A stretch of DNA of 64,000 bases from positions 213,408 to 277,407 of the forward strand of contig NZ_JBLOOT010000006.1 in the NCBI RefSeq assembly GCF_049800675.1, given 5' to 3'. Of this stretch, positions 17,790 through 26,341 are shown in pieces. Every line of letters begins with the position of its first letter. Position 1 is the stretch's first letter. A program made the translations under genes and the position numbers. The DNA comes from Cauispirillum nitrogeniifigens (GTDB lineage Bacteria; Pseudomonadota; Alphaproteobacteria; Rhodospirillales; Rhodospirillaceae). A model generated the notes under the pieces. The model ran no database searches. It had not been told where the DNA came from and saw only the letters and a program-made list of their open reading frames with translations.

Positions 17790-19085
17790 ATGGTCGCGCG
17801 GCTTCGGGTGATGTGGGAGACGGTGCGGACCGGGCTGTGGTTCGTGCCCCTGGTCATGAGCGTGCTGGCGGCGGCGCTGGCCGGCAGCCTGCTGACGCAG
17901 CCGCTGTCCGAGGAATTCAGCACATGGTGGCTCTACCGGGGCACCGGGCAGGACGCCAGTGCCTTGTTGGCGACACTGCTCGCCGCCCTGATCCCCATGG
18001 CCGCGCTGCTGGTGTCCATCACCATGGTGGTGCTGACCCTCGCGGCGGGGCAACTGGGGCCCCGGCTCATCCGCAACTTCATGTCCGACATCCAGACCCA
18101 GATGACCCTGGGCCTGTTCATGGCGACCATCGTCTATCTGCTGATCATCCTCGGCGAGCTGCGCGAGGACATGGAACCCGGCGCGGTGCCCCGCCTGGCG
18201 GTGTCGGTGGGGATGTTCCTGGTGCTGGCCAGCGTCGCGGCGCTGCTGTTCTTCGTCCACATGCTGGCCCGCGCGATCATCTCCGACACCATGATCGGCC
18301 GCATCGGCGCCGACCTCGACGAGGCCGTGGACAAGCAGCTTCCCACCCGCCCCGAACGCTGGACGCCCGACTCCGTGCGGCCGCAGGGCCCGGCGCGATC
18401 CTTGGCGGCGCAGCGGAATGGCTATGTCCAGACGGTGGACTACGACCATCTGGTCAAGCGGGCGGCGGACCTGGATGTGGTGGTGGAGCTGCTGTTCCGT
18501 CCCGGCCACTATCTGGTCAAGGGCACCCACCACATCCTGGTCTGGGGCGCGGAGGAGGCGGTGGAGCGTGCCGGCCATTCGCTGCGCAAGGAGGTGATCC
18601 TGGGCGACCAGCGCAACGCCGCGCAGGACCTGGAGTTCTCAGCCCGCCAACTGGTGGAGATTGCCTTGCGCGCCCTGTCGCCGGGCATCAATGACGAGTT
18701 TTCGGCCATCGCCGCCATCGACCGCCTGGGTGGCTGCCTGGCGGGTGTCATCGGCCGACCCGGCATGCACCGCGTGCTGTGCGACCCCGACGGCAAGCCG
18801 CGCCTGATCCGGCCGGTCAGTTCCTTCGCGGGACTGTGCGGTGCCGCCTTCGACCAGATCCGCCAGGCGTCCGGCGGGCATCCAGCCGTGCAGATGCGCC
18901 TGATCGAGATCGTCGGCGCGCTGCTGTCCCTGGCGGAACGACCCGGCGAACGTCAGGTGCTGGTGCTGCACCTCGACATGGTTCTGGAGTCGGCACGCCG
19001 TGGCACGCCGGAGCCATGGGACCTCAAGGCCCTGGAGGAACGCCACCGCAAGGCACGGGGCGGGGAGGTCGGGCACCGCGCCTGA
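17790..19085 (+). CDS. DUF2254-family integral membrane protein
   Basis: The 431-residue product has an N-terminal membrane block of four hydrophobic segments (about residues 15-37, 65-88, 107-122, 136-160), including LIPMAALLVSITMVVLTLAAGQLGPRLIRNFM and the TQMTLGLFMATIVYLLIILG segment characteristic of DUF2254. The C-terminal 250 residues are soluble, with a repeated helical pattern and SPGINDEFSAIAAIDRLGG, a well-conserved DUF2254 region. The biochemical function of the family is not known. It begins about 65 bases after glcF on the same strand, but nothing links its function to glycolate use. Confidence 0.85.
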   Translation: MVARLRVMWETVRTGLWFVPLVMSVLAAALAGSLLTQPLSEEFSTWWLYRGTGQDASALLATLLAALIPMAALLVSITMVVLTLAAGQLGPRLIRNFMSDIQTQMTLGLFMATIVYLLIILGELREDMEPGAVPRLAVSVGMFLVLASVAALLFFVHMLARAIISDTMIGRIGADLDEAVDKQLPTRPERWTPDSVRPQGPARSLAAQRNGYVQTVDYDHLVKRAADLDVVVELLFRPGHYLVKGTHHILVWGAEEAVERAGHSLRKEVILGDQRNAAQDLEFSARQLVEIALRALSPGINDEFSAIAAIDRLGGCLAGVIGRPGMHRVLCDPDGKPRLIRPVSSFAGLCGAAFDQIRQASGGHPAVQMRLIEIVGALLSLAERPGERQVLVLHLDMVLESARRGTPEPWDLKALEERHRKARGGEVGHRA

Positions 19086-19127
19086 GGCCGCCGAGGCGCG
19101 GACCTGGCCGGCGCTGAGGCTATGGCC

Positions 19128-20564
19128 TCAGCACTCGTCCTCGATCCAGGCGATGCGCAGGATGTTGGTGCTGCCGGGGGTGCCGAAGGGGACGCCGGCG
19201 ATGATGACCACGCGTTCGCCGGCCTGACCGATGTCTTCGGCCTTGGCAACCTGACAGGCACGGGTGACCATTTCCGAGAACGTGCTGACGTCCTCGGTGG
19301 TGACGCAGTGGGCGCCCCAGGCCAGGGCCAGGCGGCGGGCCACGCCGAGGTCCGACGTCAGGCACAGGATCGGCACGGCGGGCCGCTGGCGGGCGGCGCG
19401 CAGGGTGGTCGAGCCGGACGACGTGAAGGTGACGATGGACTTGGCGTTGATGGTGGCGGCGACCTGCCGGGCGGCGGCGCAGATGGCGTCGGCGGCGGTG
19501 TTCTCCGGCTGCTCCATCTGGGCGGTCATGATGCGGCGGTAGCTTTCGTCCGCCTCCACCCGGTGGATGATGCGGTCCATGATGGACACGGCTTCCAAGG
19601 GGTACTTGCCCACCGCCGTCTCGGCCGACAGCATCACCGCGTCGGCGCCGTCATAGATGGCGGTGGCAACGTCGGAGGCCTCGGCCCGCGTGGGGGTCGG
19701 GGAGGAGATCATGCTTTCCAGCATCTGCGTCGCCACGACCACCGGCTTGCCGGCATGGCGGCAGGTCTCGACGATGCGCTTCTGGGCGATCGGCACGGTT
19801 TCGGCCGGGGTTTCGACGCCCAGGTCGCCACGGGCGACCATGACGGCATCGCTCAACTCGACGATCTCGTCCAGGAATTCCAGGGCCGACGGCTTTTCCA
19901 GCTTGGCGATGATGGCGGCGCGGCCGGCGACCAGCTTGCGCGCCTCGGCCACGTCCTCGGGCCGCTGCACGAAGGACAGGCCGACCCAGTCGACACCCAG
20001 TTCCAGGCCGAACTGAAGGTCGCGGCGGTCCTTGTCGGTCAGGGCGGAGATGGGCAGCACCTCGCCGGGCACGTTGACGCCCTTGTGGTTGGACAGCGGG
20101 CCGCCGACCAGCACGCGGGTCAGGGCGTAGTCAGTGCCGTGATCCTCCACGCGGACGCGGATCTTGCCGTCGTCCATCAGCAGTTCGGTGCCGACGCGGA
20201 TGGCGGCGAAGATTTCCGGGTGGGGGAGGGTCACGCGGTCGATCGTGCCCAGGGCGTCGTCCATGTCCAGGCGGAAGGTCTGGCCGTTGACCAGCTCCAC
20301 CCGGCCATCGGCGAAGTCGCCGACGCGCAGCTTGGGCCCCTGGAGGTCCATCAGCACGCCGAGCGGGCGGCCGACGCGACGTTCAACCTCGCGGATGACG
20401 TCGTAGCGGGCACGCTGTTCTTCGTGCTTTCCGTGGCTGAAGTTAAGGCGGAAAACGTCCGCCCCGGCCCTGACCAGGGCTTCAACGGCTTCGACGCTGC
20501 TGGTCGCGGGACCCAGCGTGGCGAGGATCTTGGCGTTCCGATGTCGTCTCATGGGAGGCACCAT
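19128..20564 (-). CDS. pyk: Pyruvate kinase
   Basis: The 478-residue glycolytic enzyme converts phosphoenolpyruvate and ADP to pyruvate and ATP. Visible features are the start NAKILATLGPATSS, the VFRLNFSHG loop, LMDLQGPKLRVG, the active-site signature IIAKLEKPSALEFLDEI with catalytic Lys, MVARGDLGVE, and the conserved VVVATQMLESMISSPTPTRAE and DGADAVMLSAETAVGKYP. The C-terminal allosteric-type domain is complete. ATG at 20564 or the in-frame ATG at 20552 (MRRHRNAK) could start translation; neither has a strong ribosome site. It is followed on the minus strand by no obvious partner. Confidence 0.96.
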   Translation of the reverse strand: MVPPMRRHRNAKILATLGPATSSVEAVEALVRAGADVFRLNFSHGKHEEQRARYDVIREVERRVGRPLGVLMDLQGPKLRVGDFADGRVELVNGQTFRLDMDDALGTIDRVTLPHPEIFAAIRVGTELLMDDGKIRVRVEDHGTDYALTRVLVGGPLSNHKGVNVPGEVLPISALTDKDRRDLQFGLELGVDWVGLSFVQRPEDVAEARKLVAGRAAIIAKLEKPSALEFLDEIVELSDAVMVARGDLGVETPAETVPIAQKRIVETCRHAGKPVVVATQMLESMISSPTPTRAEASDVATAIYDGADAVMLSAETAVGKYPLEAVSIMDRIIHRVEADESYRRIMTAQMEQPENTAADAICAAARQVAATINAKSIVTFTSSGSTTLRAARQRPAVPILCLTSDLGVARRLALAWGAHCVTTEDVSTFSEMVTRACQVAKAEDIGQAGERVVIIAGVPFGTPGSTNILRIAWIEDEC

Positions 20565-20645
20565 AGTCCGGCATTTTTCCTTTCACCAGAGGCTACTGCG
20601 TCTCCGGTGTGAAATTTTTCGGAACCTCACCCGAACGGGCGGTAT

Positions 20646-21941
20646 TCAGCCCGTCTTGACGGGCTGGCAATGGGTCTCGCGGGCCATGATGGCACCGATC
20701 AGCGACAGCACCTGGCACGCCGGAAGGACGATCAGGGCGACGTTCCAGGCGTCGACTCCGTAGACGCGCGCGCCGTCCACCAGCGTGCCGTCCCACCGCA
20801 GGTCGAGCAGCCAGCCGACCAGCGGCTGGAACACCGCGCCGGTGGCCATGTTCAGCATGTTGGCCACGCCCAGCGCCGCGCCGGCGGCGGTGACAAGGTT
20901 GTGCTCGCGCACGGCGGCGAAGAACACCACGATGCCGCCCGAGAACACGCCGGTGAGGAACTGGAGCGCATAGACCGCCGGCAGCGGCAGGCCGCCATAG
21001 AGCCAGCCCAGGGTGCAGGCCAGGGTGCCGACGGCGGTGACCAGCATGGGCACCCGCCGGGTGGCGAAGCGGTCCGACGCCCACCCCACCAGCGGCGAGC
21101 CGATGCCCCAGCCGACCAGCATCAGCGATGTGCCGAGCGCCGCCGACTCCTTGGACAGGCCATGGATGTCCATCATGTAGGGCACGCCCCACAGCGCCGC
21201 GAAGGCCAGCATCGGGGCGCTCATCATGGCTCCGAACAGCGACACCCACCACGTCTGCGGCGTGCGCAGCACCACCTTCAGGCCGTCGAGCAGGCGTGGC
21301 CGGGCGTCCTCGTCGCCCGGCTGCGGGCGGGCGTGGACGTTGGGCTGGTTGCCGCGGTCGCGCACCACCACCCAGATCAGGACGCCCAGCGCCACCGCCA
21401 GGACGGCGGCGAAGTACAGCGTGCCGCGCCAGCCGAAGGCTTCGACCGCCGCGCCCAGCGGGGCCTGCCCGCCGACCGCGCCGGCCATGCCGAAGGCCAT
21501 GGTCAGGCCGGTCAGCAGGGCGAAGCGCCGGGGCGGGAACCACAGGCTGGCGAGCTTCAGCGCGCCGACCCAGGTGACCGCCGCGCCGGCGCCGATCATC
21601 GCCCGGCCGACATAGGCCGGCAGCAGTCCTTGGGCGCTGGCGAAAAAGGCGCTGCCGGCGGCGGAGAACAGGCACGCCAGCACAAGCACCCGGCGCGGCC
21701 CGAAGCGGTCGAGCATCAGCCCGATGGGGATCTGCAAGCCGGCGTAGGTATAGAAGTACAGCGAACTCAGGGTGCCGGTGATGGCCGCGCCGACGGCGAA
21801 GTCGCGCATCAGTTCGCCGACCATGACGCTCGGCGCTACCCGCTGGAAGAAGCCGTAGGTGTAGAACAGGGCGCCCAGGCCCCACATGAGCCACGGAAGG
21901 ATCGAGCGCTGCGGAGTCTCGGCCTGGGTCACTGCGCTCAC
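20646..21941 (-). CDS. Major facilitator superfamily transporter
   Basis: The 431-residue protein has about 12 membrane helices in two six-helix halves. The first half carries the loop 2-3 motif GLMLDRFGPRRVL typical of MFS, helix 1 has FQRVAPSVMVGELMRDF, and the central loop is DRGNQPNVHARPQPGDEDARPRLL. The second half has the equivalent loop GWASDRFATRRVP. The substrate is not apparent. I placed the start at the GTG at 21941 (GGAGGA 7 bases upstream) rather than the GTG at 21956. It lies 81 bases upstream of pyk on the same strand, so read-through is possible, although the two are not evidently related. Confidence 0.85.
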   Translation of the reverse strand: MSAVTQAETPQRSILPWLMWGLGALFYTYGFFQRVAPSVMVGELMRDFAVGAAITGTLSSLYFYTYAGLQIPIGLMLDRFGPRRVLVLACLFSAAGSAFFASAQGLLPAYVGRAMIGAGAAVTWVGALKLASLWFPPRRFALLTGLTMAFGMAGAVGGQAPLGAAVEAFGWRGTLYFAAVLAVALGVLIWVVVRDRGNQPNVHARPQPGDEDARPRLLDGLKVVLRTPQTWWVSLFGAMMSAPMLAFAALWGVPYMMDIHGLSKESAALGTSLMLVGWGIGSPLVGWASDRFATRRVPMLVTAVGTLACTLGWLYGGLPLPAVYALQFLTGVFSGGIVVFFAAVREHNLVTAAGAALGVANMLNMATGAVFQPLVGWLLDLRWDGTLVDGARVYGVDAWNVALIVLPACQVLSLIGAIMARETHCQPVKTG

Positions 21942-21990
21942 CGTCACGTCCTCCACAGCGGTTATTCTTTAGACGTGAAATGTATGGCGT

Positions 21991-22938
21991 TCAGTTGCGC
22001 GGGGTCAATCGCGGCGTTCCCTTGCGGGCCAGCACGATGCCGACCAGGATGACCAACCCGCCCAGCCCCTGCCACGCCGACAGGGGTTCGGCCAGCAGAA
22101 CCCAGGCGAGCAGGGCGGCAACGGCGGGCTGCAACAGCAGGCTGACCGACCCGAAGGAGGCCGGCAGGTGGGCCAGGGCGAAGGCGATCAGGCTCTGCCC
22201 GCCGACATGCGACACCAGGGCCAGCCCGGCCAGCACCACCCAGGCCGACGCCCCCGGCGGCCAGATGGTCTCGCCAGCCACCAGGGCGGCAACCAGCAGG
22301 ACGATGGTGTTGGACACCGCGCTCCAGGCCATGATGGACGCCGTCGACCAGCTTGCCCGCAGGCGCCCGACCGCCAGGATGTAGCCGGCGTAGAAGGCCG
22401 CCGTGACGATGCCCAGGCCGTCGCCGGCAAGCTGGGAGTCCGAGATGGTCAGGCTCTCGCCCATCAGCGTCACCGCCCCGGCCAGGGCGAGCAGCATACC
22501 GGCGGTGAAGGTGCGGGTGACGCGCAGGCCCAGCAGCAGCCAGCCGAACAGGGTGACGAACACCGGCGCGAAGTTGGCCAGCAGCGTGGCGTTGGCAACG
22601 CTCGTCAGGGTGATGGAGACGTGCCAGAAGCCCAGGTCGCCGGCGAAGAACAGCCCCGGCAGGCTGAGCAGCGCCACGTCGCGCCACGACTTCGGCCGGC
22701 GCGGCGGGGTGGCGCTGGCGCGGCCCCGGCGTTCCTCGATGATCATCCACAGCCACAGGGCCGGCATCGCCAGGGCCAGCCGCCAGAAGGCGGTGGCGAT
22801 CGGCCCGACCTCGGACACGCGGACGAAGATCGGCGCGAAGGCGATGCCCACCGCGCCGGCCAGCAGCGCCGGCAGGGCGAGGCGGACGGCGAGGCTGGCG
22901 GGGGCGCCCGGACGGGGCTGGGAGGATGCGTGCGTCAT
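21991..22938 (-). CDS. EamA/DMT-family transporter
   Basis: The 315-residue product has about ten membrane segments arranged as two EamA repeats, each starting with an AxxFAPIFVRVSEVGPIATAFWRL-like helix pair (first) and VLAGLALVSHVGGQSLIAFALAHLPASF (second); the family exports amino acids, metabolites or drugs. The ATG at 22938 is chosen as start because residues upstream in the same frame are non-hydrophobic and unconserved; GAGG lies close to it. It is divergent from the N-formylglutamate amidohydrolase-like gene, with 94 bases between starts. Substrate unknown. Confidence 0.85.
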   Translation of the reverse strand: MTHASSQPRPGAPASLAVRLALPALLAGAVGIAFAPIFVRVSEVGPIATAFWRLALAMPALWLWMIIEERRGRASATPPRRPKSWRDVALLSLPGLFFAGDLGFWHVSITLTSVANATLLANFAPVFVTLFGWLLLGLRVTRTFTAGMLLALAGAVTLMGESLTISDSQLAGDGLGIVTAAFYAGYILAVGRLRASWSTASIMAWSAVSNTIVLLVAALVAGETIWPPGASAWVVLAGLALVSHVGGQSLIAFALAHLPASFGSVSLLLQPAVAALLAWVLLAEPLSAWQGLGGLVILVGIVLARKGTPRLTPRN

Positions 22939-23032
22939 GCCTCGGTCATACCCAATAGTCCGACCGCCGTCGAGGGACTTGCGGGGCATCGGGGGCCTAC
23001 CGCCGGGGCGCCGCAGCGGGTATAGTGACGGC

Positions 23033-23848
23033 ATGCCGACGAACCCTCCCCGCGACCCGCACGGCCTTCTCGGCCCCGATGATCCGCCGCCCTTCGAGCT
23101 GCTCAATCCCGAAGGCACGGCGCCGCTTCTGCTGATCTGCGACCACGCCAGCCGGGCCGTGCCGGCGGTGCTGGAGGGCCTCGGCCTGCCGGAGTCGGCG
23201 CTGGCCGAGCACATCGGCTGGGACATCGGCGCGGCGGCCGTGACGCGCCGCCTGTCGCGGGCGTTGAATGCCCCGGCGGTGCTGTGCGGCTATTCGCGGC
23301 TGGTCATCGACTGCAACCGGCTGCCGGGCGACCCGACCTCCATCCCGGCGGTGTCGGACTGCCTGCCGGTGCCGGGCAACCAGGACCTGACGGAACTGGC
23401 CCAGGAGGCCCGCACCGACGCCGTCTTCGTGCCCTATCACCAGGCCATCGACGAGGCCCTGGCCCACCTGTGGCGGCGGCTGCCGGGGACGGCCCCGGCG
23501 CTGGTGTCCATCCACAGCTTCACGCCGTGCATGCGCGACGGGGCGCCCCGGCCCTGGCATGCCGCCCTGCTGTGGAACCGCGATCCGCGCCTGGTCGTGC
23601 CCATGCTCCAGGCGCTGCGGGCGGAGGACGGGCTGGTGATCGGCGACAACGAGCCCTATGACGGCCGGCAGGTCAACTACACCCTCGACCGCCACGCCGG
23701 GGCGGCGGGGCTGCCGCATGTGGCAGTGGAGATCCGCCAGGACCTGATCGCCGACGACACCGGCGCCGATGCCTGGGCCGAACGGCTGGGGGTGGCGCTC
23801 GACGGGTTGCTCGGCGCCCCCCATATCCATGCGGTGCGGCACTTCTAG
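23033..23848 (+). CDS. N-formylglutamate amidohydrolase-family protein
   Basis: The 271-residue protein belongs to the FGase family, whose founding member hydrolyses N-formyl-L-glutamate to glutamate and formate in histidine breakdown. Family motifs are LLLICDHASRAVP, HIGWDIGAAAVTRRLS, YSRLVIDCNR, ALVSIHSFTP, and the C-terminal VAVEIRQDLI; the His, Asp and Glu in these are likely metal ligands. No other hut gene is near, so the real substrate may differ. The longer reading frame upstream is not coding. The ligase gene follows 15 bases downstream on the same strand. Confidence 0.85.
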   Translation: MPTNPPRDPHGLLGPDDPPPFELLNPEGTAPLLLICDHASRAVPAVLEGLGLPESALAEHIGWDIGAAAVTRRLSRALNAPAVLCGYSRLVIDCNRLPGDPTSIPAVSDCLPVPGNQDLTELAQEARTDAVFVPYHQAIDEALAHLWRRLPGTAPALVSIHSFTPCMRDGAPRPWHAALLWNRDPRLVVPMLQALRAEDGLVIGDNEPYDGRQVNYTLDRHAGAAGLPHVAVEIRQDLIADDTGADAWAERLGVALDGLLGAPHIHAVRHF

Positions 23849-23863
23849 AAGGGGGCGGCCACC

Positions 23864-25000
23864 ATGATCCGCGAGCCGTCGTTCACCATCGGCATCGAGG
23901 AGGAATACCTCCTGGTTTCGCGGGACAGCCGCGATCTGGCCTCCGACCCGCCGCCGGAGATGGTCGAGGAATGCGGCCGCGAACTGGACGCCGGCGCCGT
24001 CAGCCCGGAGTTCCTGCGCTCCCAGATCGAGGTCGGCACCCGCGTCTGCGCCACCGTCGGCGAGGCGCGCCACGCCCTGGGCGCCCTGCGCAAGCGGGTG
24101 GCGGAGGTTTCGGGCCAGTACGGCCTGGCGCCGCTGGCGGCCTCGACCCATCCGTTCGCCCAGTGGGACGGCCTCAAGCACACCGACAAGGAGCGCTACA
24201 CCGTCCTGGCCCAGGACCTTCAGGCGGTGGTGCGCCGGCTGGTCATCTGCGGCATGCACGTCCACGTCGGCATCGAGGAGCCGGAACTGCGCATCGACCT
24301 GCTCAATCAGGTGTCGTACTTCCTGCCCCATCTGCTGGCGCTGTCGACGTCCTCGCCGTTCTGGCGCGGGGTGGACACCGGGCTGAAGTCCTATCGCATC
24401 TCGGTGTTCAAGGAACTGCCGCGCACCGGCCTGCCGCAGCGGTTCGAGTCGTGGGGAGAGTACCAGCGGCATGTCGATGTTCTGGTCGGCGCGGGGCTGA
24501 TCGAAGACGCTTCCAAGCTGTGGTGGGACATCCGGCCGTCATGCCGCTTCCCGACCCTCGAAATGCGAATTTCCGATGTCTGTACAAGGATCGAAGACGC
24601 CGCGGCTATAGCGGCACTTTATGTGTGCCTGTTGAGGATGTTGTGGCGGCTCAGACGCAATAATCAGCGGTGGAGGCTGTATGCCCACATGCTGCTTGAC
24701 GAAAATCGTTGGCGGGCTCAACGCTATGGCATCGACGAGGGGCTGGTGGACTTCGGCAAGGGCAGGGTGGTCGCCTACCGCGATCTGCTCGACGAACTCA
24801 TCGGCCTGACGACCGAAGACGCCGAGGCATTGGGCTGCGTGGCCGAGTTGGCTCACGCCCGCACCATTCTGGACCGGGGCACCAGCGCCCACCATCAGGT
24901 GCGCGTCCATGGTGAAGTCCTGGCCGCCGGGGGCAGCCGCCAGGAGGCGTTGGAAGCCGTGGTCGACTGGTTGATGGCGGAGACTGTGGCGGGGGTGTGA
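23864..25000 (+). CDS. YbdK-type carboxylate-amine ligase (GCS2 family)
   Basis: The 378-residue product is a glutamate--cysteine ligase type 2 relative: FTIGIEEEYLLVS with the metal-binding Glu cluster, SQIEVGTRVC, LAASTHPFAQW, CGMHVHVGIE, FWRGVDTGLKSYRISVF, and WWDIRPSCRFPTLEMRI. YbdK proteins have weak glutamate-cysteine ligase activity in E. coli and an unclear physiological role. Codon use changes inside the gene: about 24555-24740 is AT-richer, with rare ATA, TTG and AGG codons, while the frame stays open. It is adjacent to the FGase-like gene and probably co-transcribed; both act on glutamate-like amides. Confidence 0.87.
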   Translation: MIREPSFTIGIEEEYLLVSRDSRDLASDPPPEMVEECGRELDAGAVSPEFLRSQIEVGTRVCATVGEARHALGALRKRVAEVSGQYGLAPLAASTHPFAQWDGLKHTDKERYTVLAQDLQAVVRRLVICGMHVHVGIEEPELRIDLLNQVSYFLPHLLALSTSSPFWRGVDTGLKSYRISVFKELPRTGLPQRFESWGEYQRHVDVLVGAGLIEDASKLWWDIRPSCRFPTLEMRISDVCTRIEDAAAIAALYVCLLRMLWRLRRNNQRWRLYAHMLLDENRWRAQRYGIDEGLVDFGKGRVVAYRDLLDELIGLTTEDAEALGCVAELAHARTILDRGTSAHHQVRVHGEVLAAGGSRQEALEAVVDWLMAETVAGV

Positions 25001-25111
25001 CGGGGCACTGCGCGGGGTGTGAGGGACTGCTTGAAGGAGGCGGGGGACCCCGCTATCTTTTCGCGCCTATTCCCATCCGATCCACGCAGACCAGCACCAC
25101 AGGGACACCCC

Positions 25112-25354
25112 ATGGAATCTATGGACAATTCCGCTGCCGAGCAGCTCCGTTCCTTCATCGAGCGCATCGAGCGTCTTGAGGAAGAAAAAGGCAACATCGC
25201 CAGCGACATCAAGGACGTCTATTCAGAGGCCAAGGGCACTGGATTTGACACCAAGGCAATGCGGGCCGTGATCCGGCTTCGCAAGAAGGAAGCGCACGAG
25301 CGCGAGGAAGAAGAGCAGCTTCTCGAACTGTATCGCCAGGCCGTTGGAGTGTAA
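25112..25354 (+). CDS. gapR: GapR nucleoid-associated protein (DUF2312)
   Basis: The 80-residue product has AAEQLRSFIERIERLEEEKG, NIASDIKDVYSEAKGTGFDT and KAMRAVIRLRKKEAHEREEE, the full DUF2312/GapR signature. In Caulobacter GapR is an essential nucleoid protein that clamps overtwisted, AT-rich DNA ahead of replication and transcription forks and stimulates topoisomerases. The protein is almost all helix with a coiled-coil N-terminal half and a basic RLRKK DNA-contact stretch. The ATG at 25112 has AGGGA upstream; the ATG at 25121 is an alternative. Confidence 0.95.
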   Translation: MESMDNSAAEQLRSFIERIERLEEEKGNIASDIKDVYSEAKGTGFDTKAMRAVIRLRKKEAHEREEEEQLLELYRQAVGV

Positions 25355-25387
25355 GGGCACTGGCTTCTTTAGGAGTCCTTCGGGGGA

Positions 25388-26236
25388 ATGGAACACGTCA
25401 TGGCAGCGACTGAAGGCAAGCCTTCGGTATTTGTGCGTCTGGGTCGGTGGGTTGAAAGCCCCAAGGTTCAGCGTTTCATCATCGCCTTGATTATTCTGAA
25501 TGGCATCACACTGGGCGTGGAGACCTCGCCGGCGGCAGTGGCTGCCCTGGGGCCGTTTTTGCACATCTTTGACGTGTTTGTTCTTGGGGTCTTCTGTTTC
25601 GAGATCCTGGCCAAGCTCGGCTACCGGCGGCTCGGGTTCTTCCGCGACGGCTGGAACGTGTTTGACTTCATCATCGTCGCCATCGCCCTGGTTCCCGCGA
25701 CCGGACCGTTCTCCGTCCTGCGAGCCCTGCGTATCCTGCGCGTGCTGCGTCTGGTGTCGGCGGTGCCGTCCATGCGGCGTGTCGTGGCCGCGCTGCTGAC
25801 GGCGATCCCCGGTCTTGCGTCGGTCGGGTCCATCATCGCGCTCTGCTTCTATGTTGGCGCGGTGCTGTCCACCAAGCTGTTCGGGGCGACCTTCCCCGAG
25901 TGGTTCGGCACCATCGGCGCGTCCATGTATACGCTGTTCCAGGTGATGACCTTGGAAAGCTGGTCCATGGGCATCGTTCGTCCGGTGATGGCGGAATATC
26001 CCTACGCGTGGGCCTTCTTCGTGCCGTTCATCATCATGATGACCTTCGCCATCCTGAACCTGTTCATCGGCATCGTCGTCGACGCCATGTCCACGGTGCA
26101 CGAAAACGAACGCCAGGAAGCTCAGGCCCAAGCCGAAGCGGATGGCACCGCCGTTCCCACGCCGCAGGAGACGGAGCTGGCCAACATCCGTGCCGAACTG
26201 GCCGAGATCAAGGAACTGTTGAAGACTACCCGCTGA
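25388..26236 (+). CDS. Voltage-gated sodium channel, BacNav type
   Basis: The 282-residue protein is a single-domain six-helix channel that forms tetramers in the inner membrane. S1 is about residues 28-46, S2 58-76, S3 88-103, S4 107-130 with Arg at 112, 115, 118 and 121 at three-residue spacing (RALRILRVLRLV), S5 137-162, and S6 205-235 with the conserved Asn in FAILNLFIGIVVDAM. The selectivity filter TLESWSM at 188-194 is identical to that of NavAb-type sodium channels. The cytosolic tail (about 238-282) ends in a heptad pattern (ELANIRAELAEIKELL) expected to form the tetrameric coiled coil. ATG at 25388 or 25400 could start it. It follows gapR by 33 bases and ends in a terminator. Confidence 0.93.
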   Translation: MEHVMAATEGKPSVFVRLGRWVESPKVQRFIIALIILNGITLGVETSPAAVAALGPFLHIFDVFVLGVFCFEILAKLGYRRLGFFRDGWNVFDFIIVAIALVPATGPFSVLRALRILRVLRLVSAVPSMRRVVAALLTAIPGLASVGSIIALCFYVGAVLSTKLFGATFPEWFGTIGASMYTLFQVMTLESWSMGIVRPVMAEYPYAWAFFVPFIIMMTFAILNLFIGIVVDAMSTVHENERQEAQAQAEADGTAVPTPQETELANIRAELAEIKELLKTTR

Positions 26237-26261
26237 CGCCAAGGCGGAACCCGGCAGTTCG

Positions 26262-26302
26262 CATCGGCGGGCACCTTTCAGGTGTCCGCCGATGTTGCTT
26301 TG
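26262..26302 (+). terminator. Terminator hairpin after the sodium channel gene
   Basis: A 15-bp stem (one G-T wobble) at 26262-26276 and 26280-26294 closes on a 3-base TTC loop, followed by a modest T-rich TTGCTTT. It lies 26 bases beyond the stop; a convergent gene ends 40 bases further. Confidence 0.85.
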
Positions 26303-26341
26303 GGAGGTGCCACGGTGAACCGCCGGGGCACCGTCACCCGG

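Noticed and set aside
15065..17923. Minus-strand open frame of 952 codons over glcE and glcF
   Set aside because: Shadow of the glc operon; the complementary strand encodes complete, well-known proteins.
22403..23032. In-frame extension of the FGase-like gene by 210 codons
   Set aside because: This part is antisense to the EamA transporter and shows no family motif; the ATG at 23033 fits the family start.
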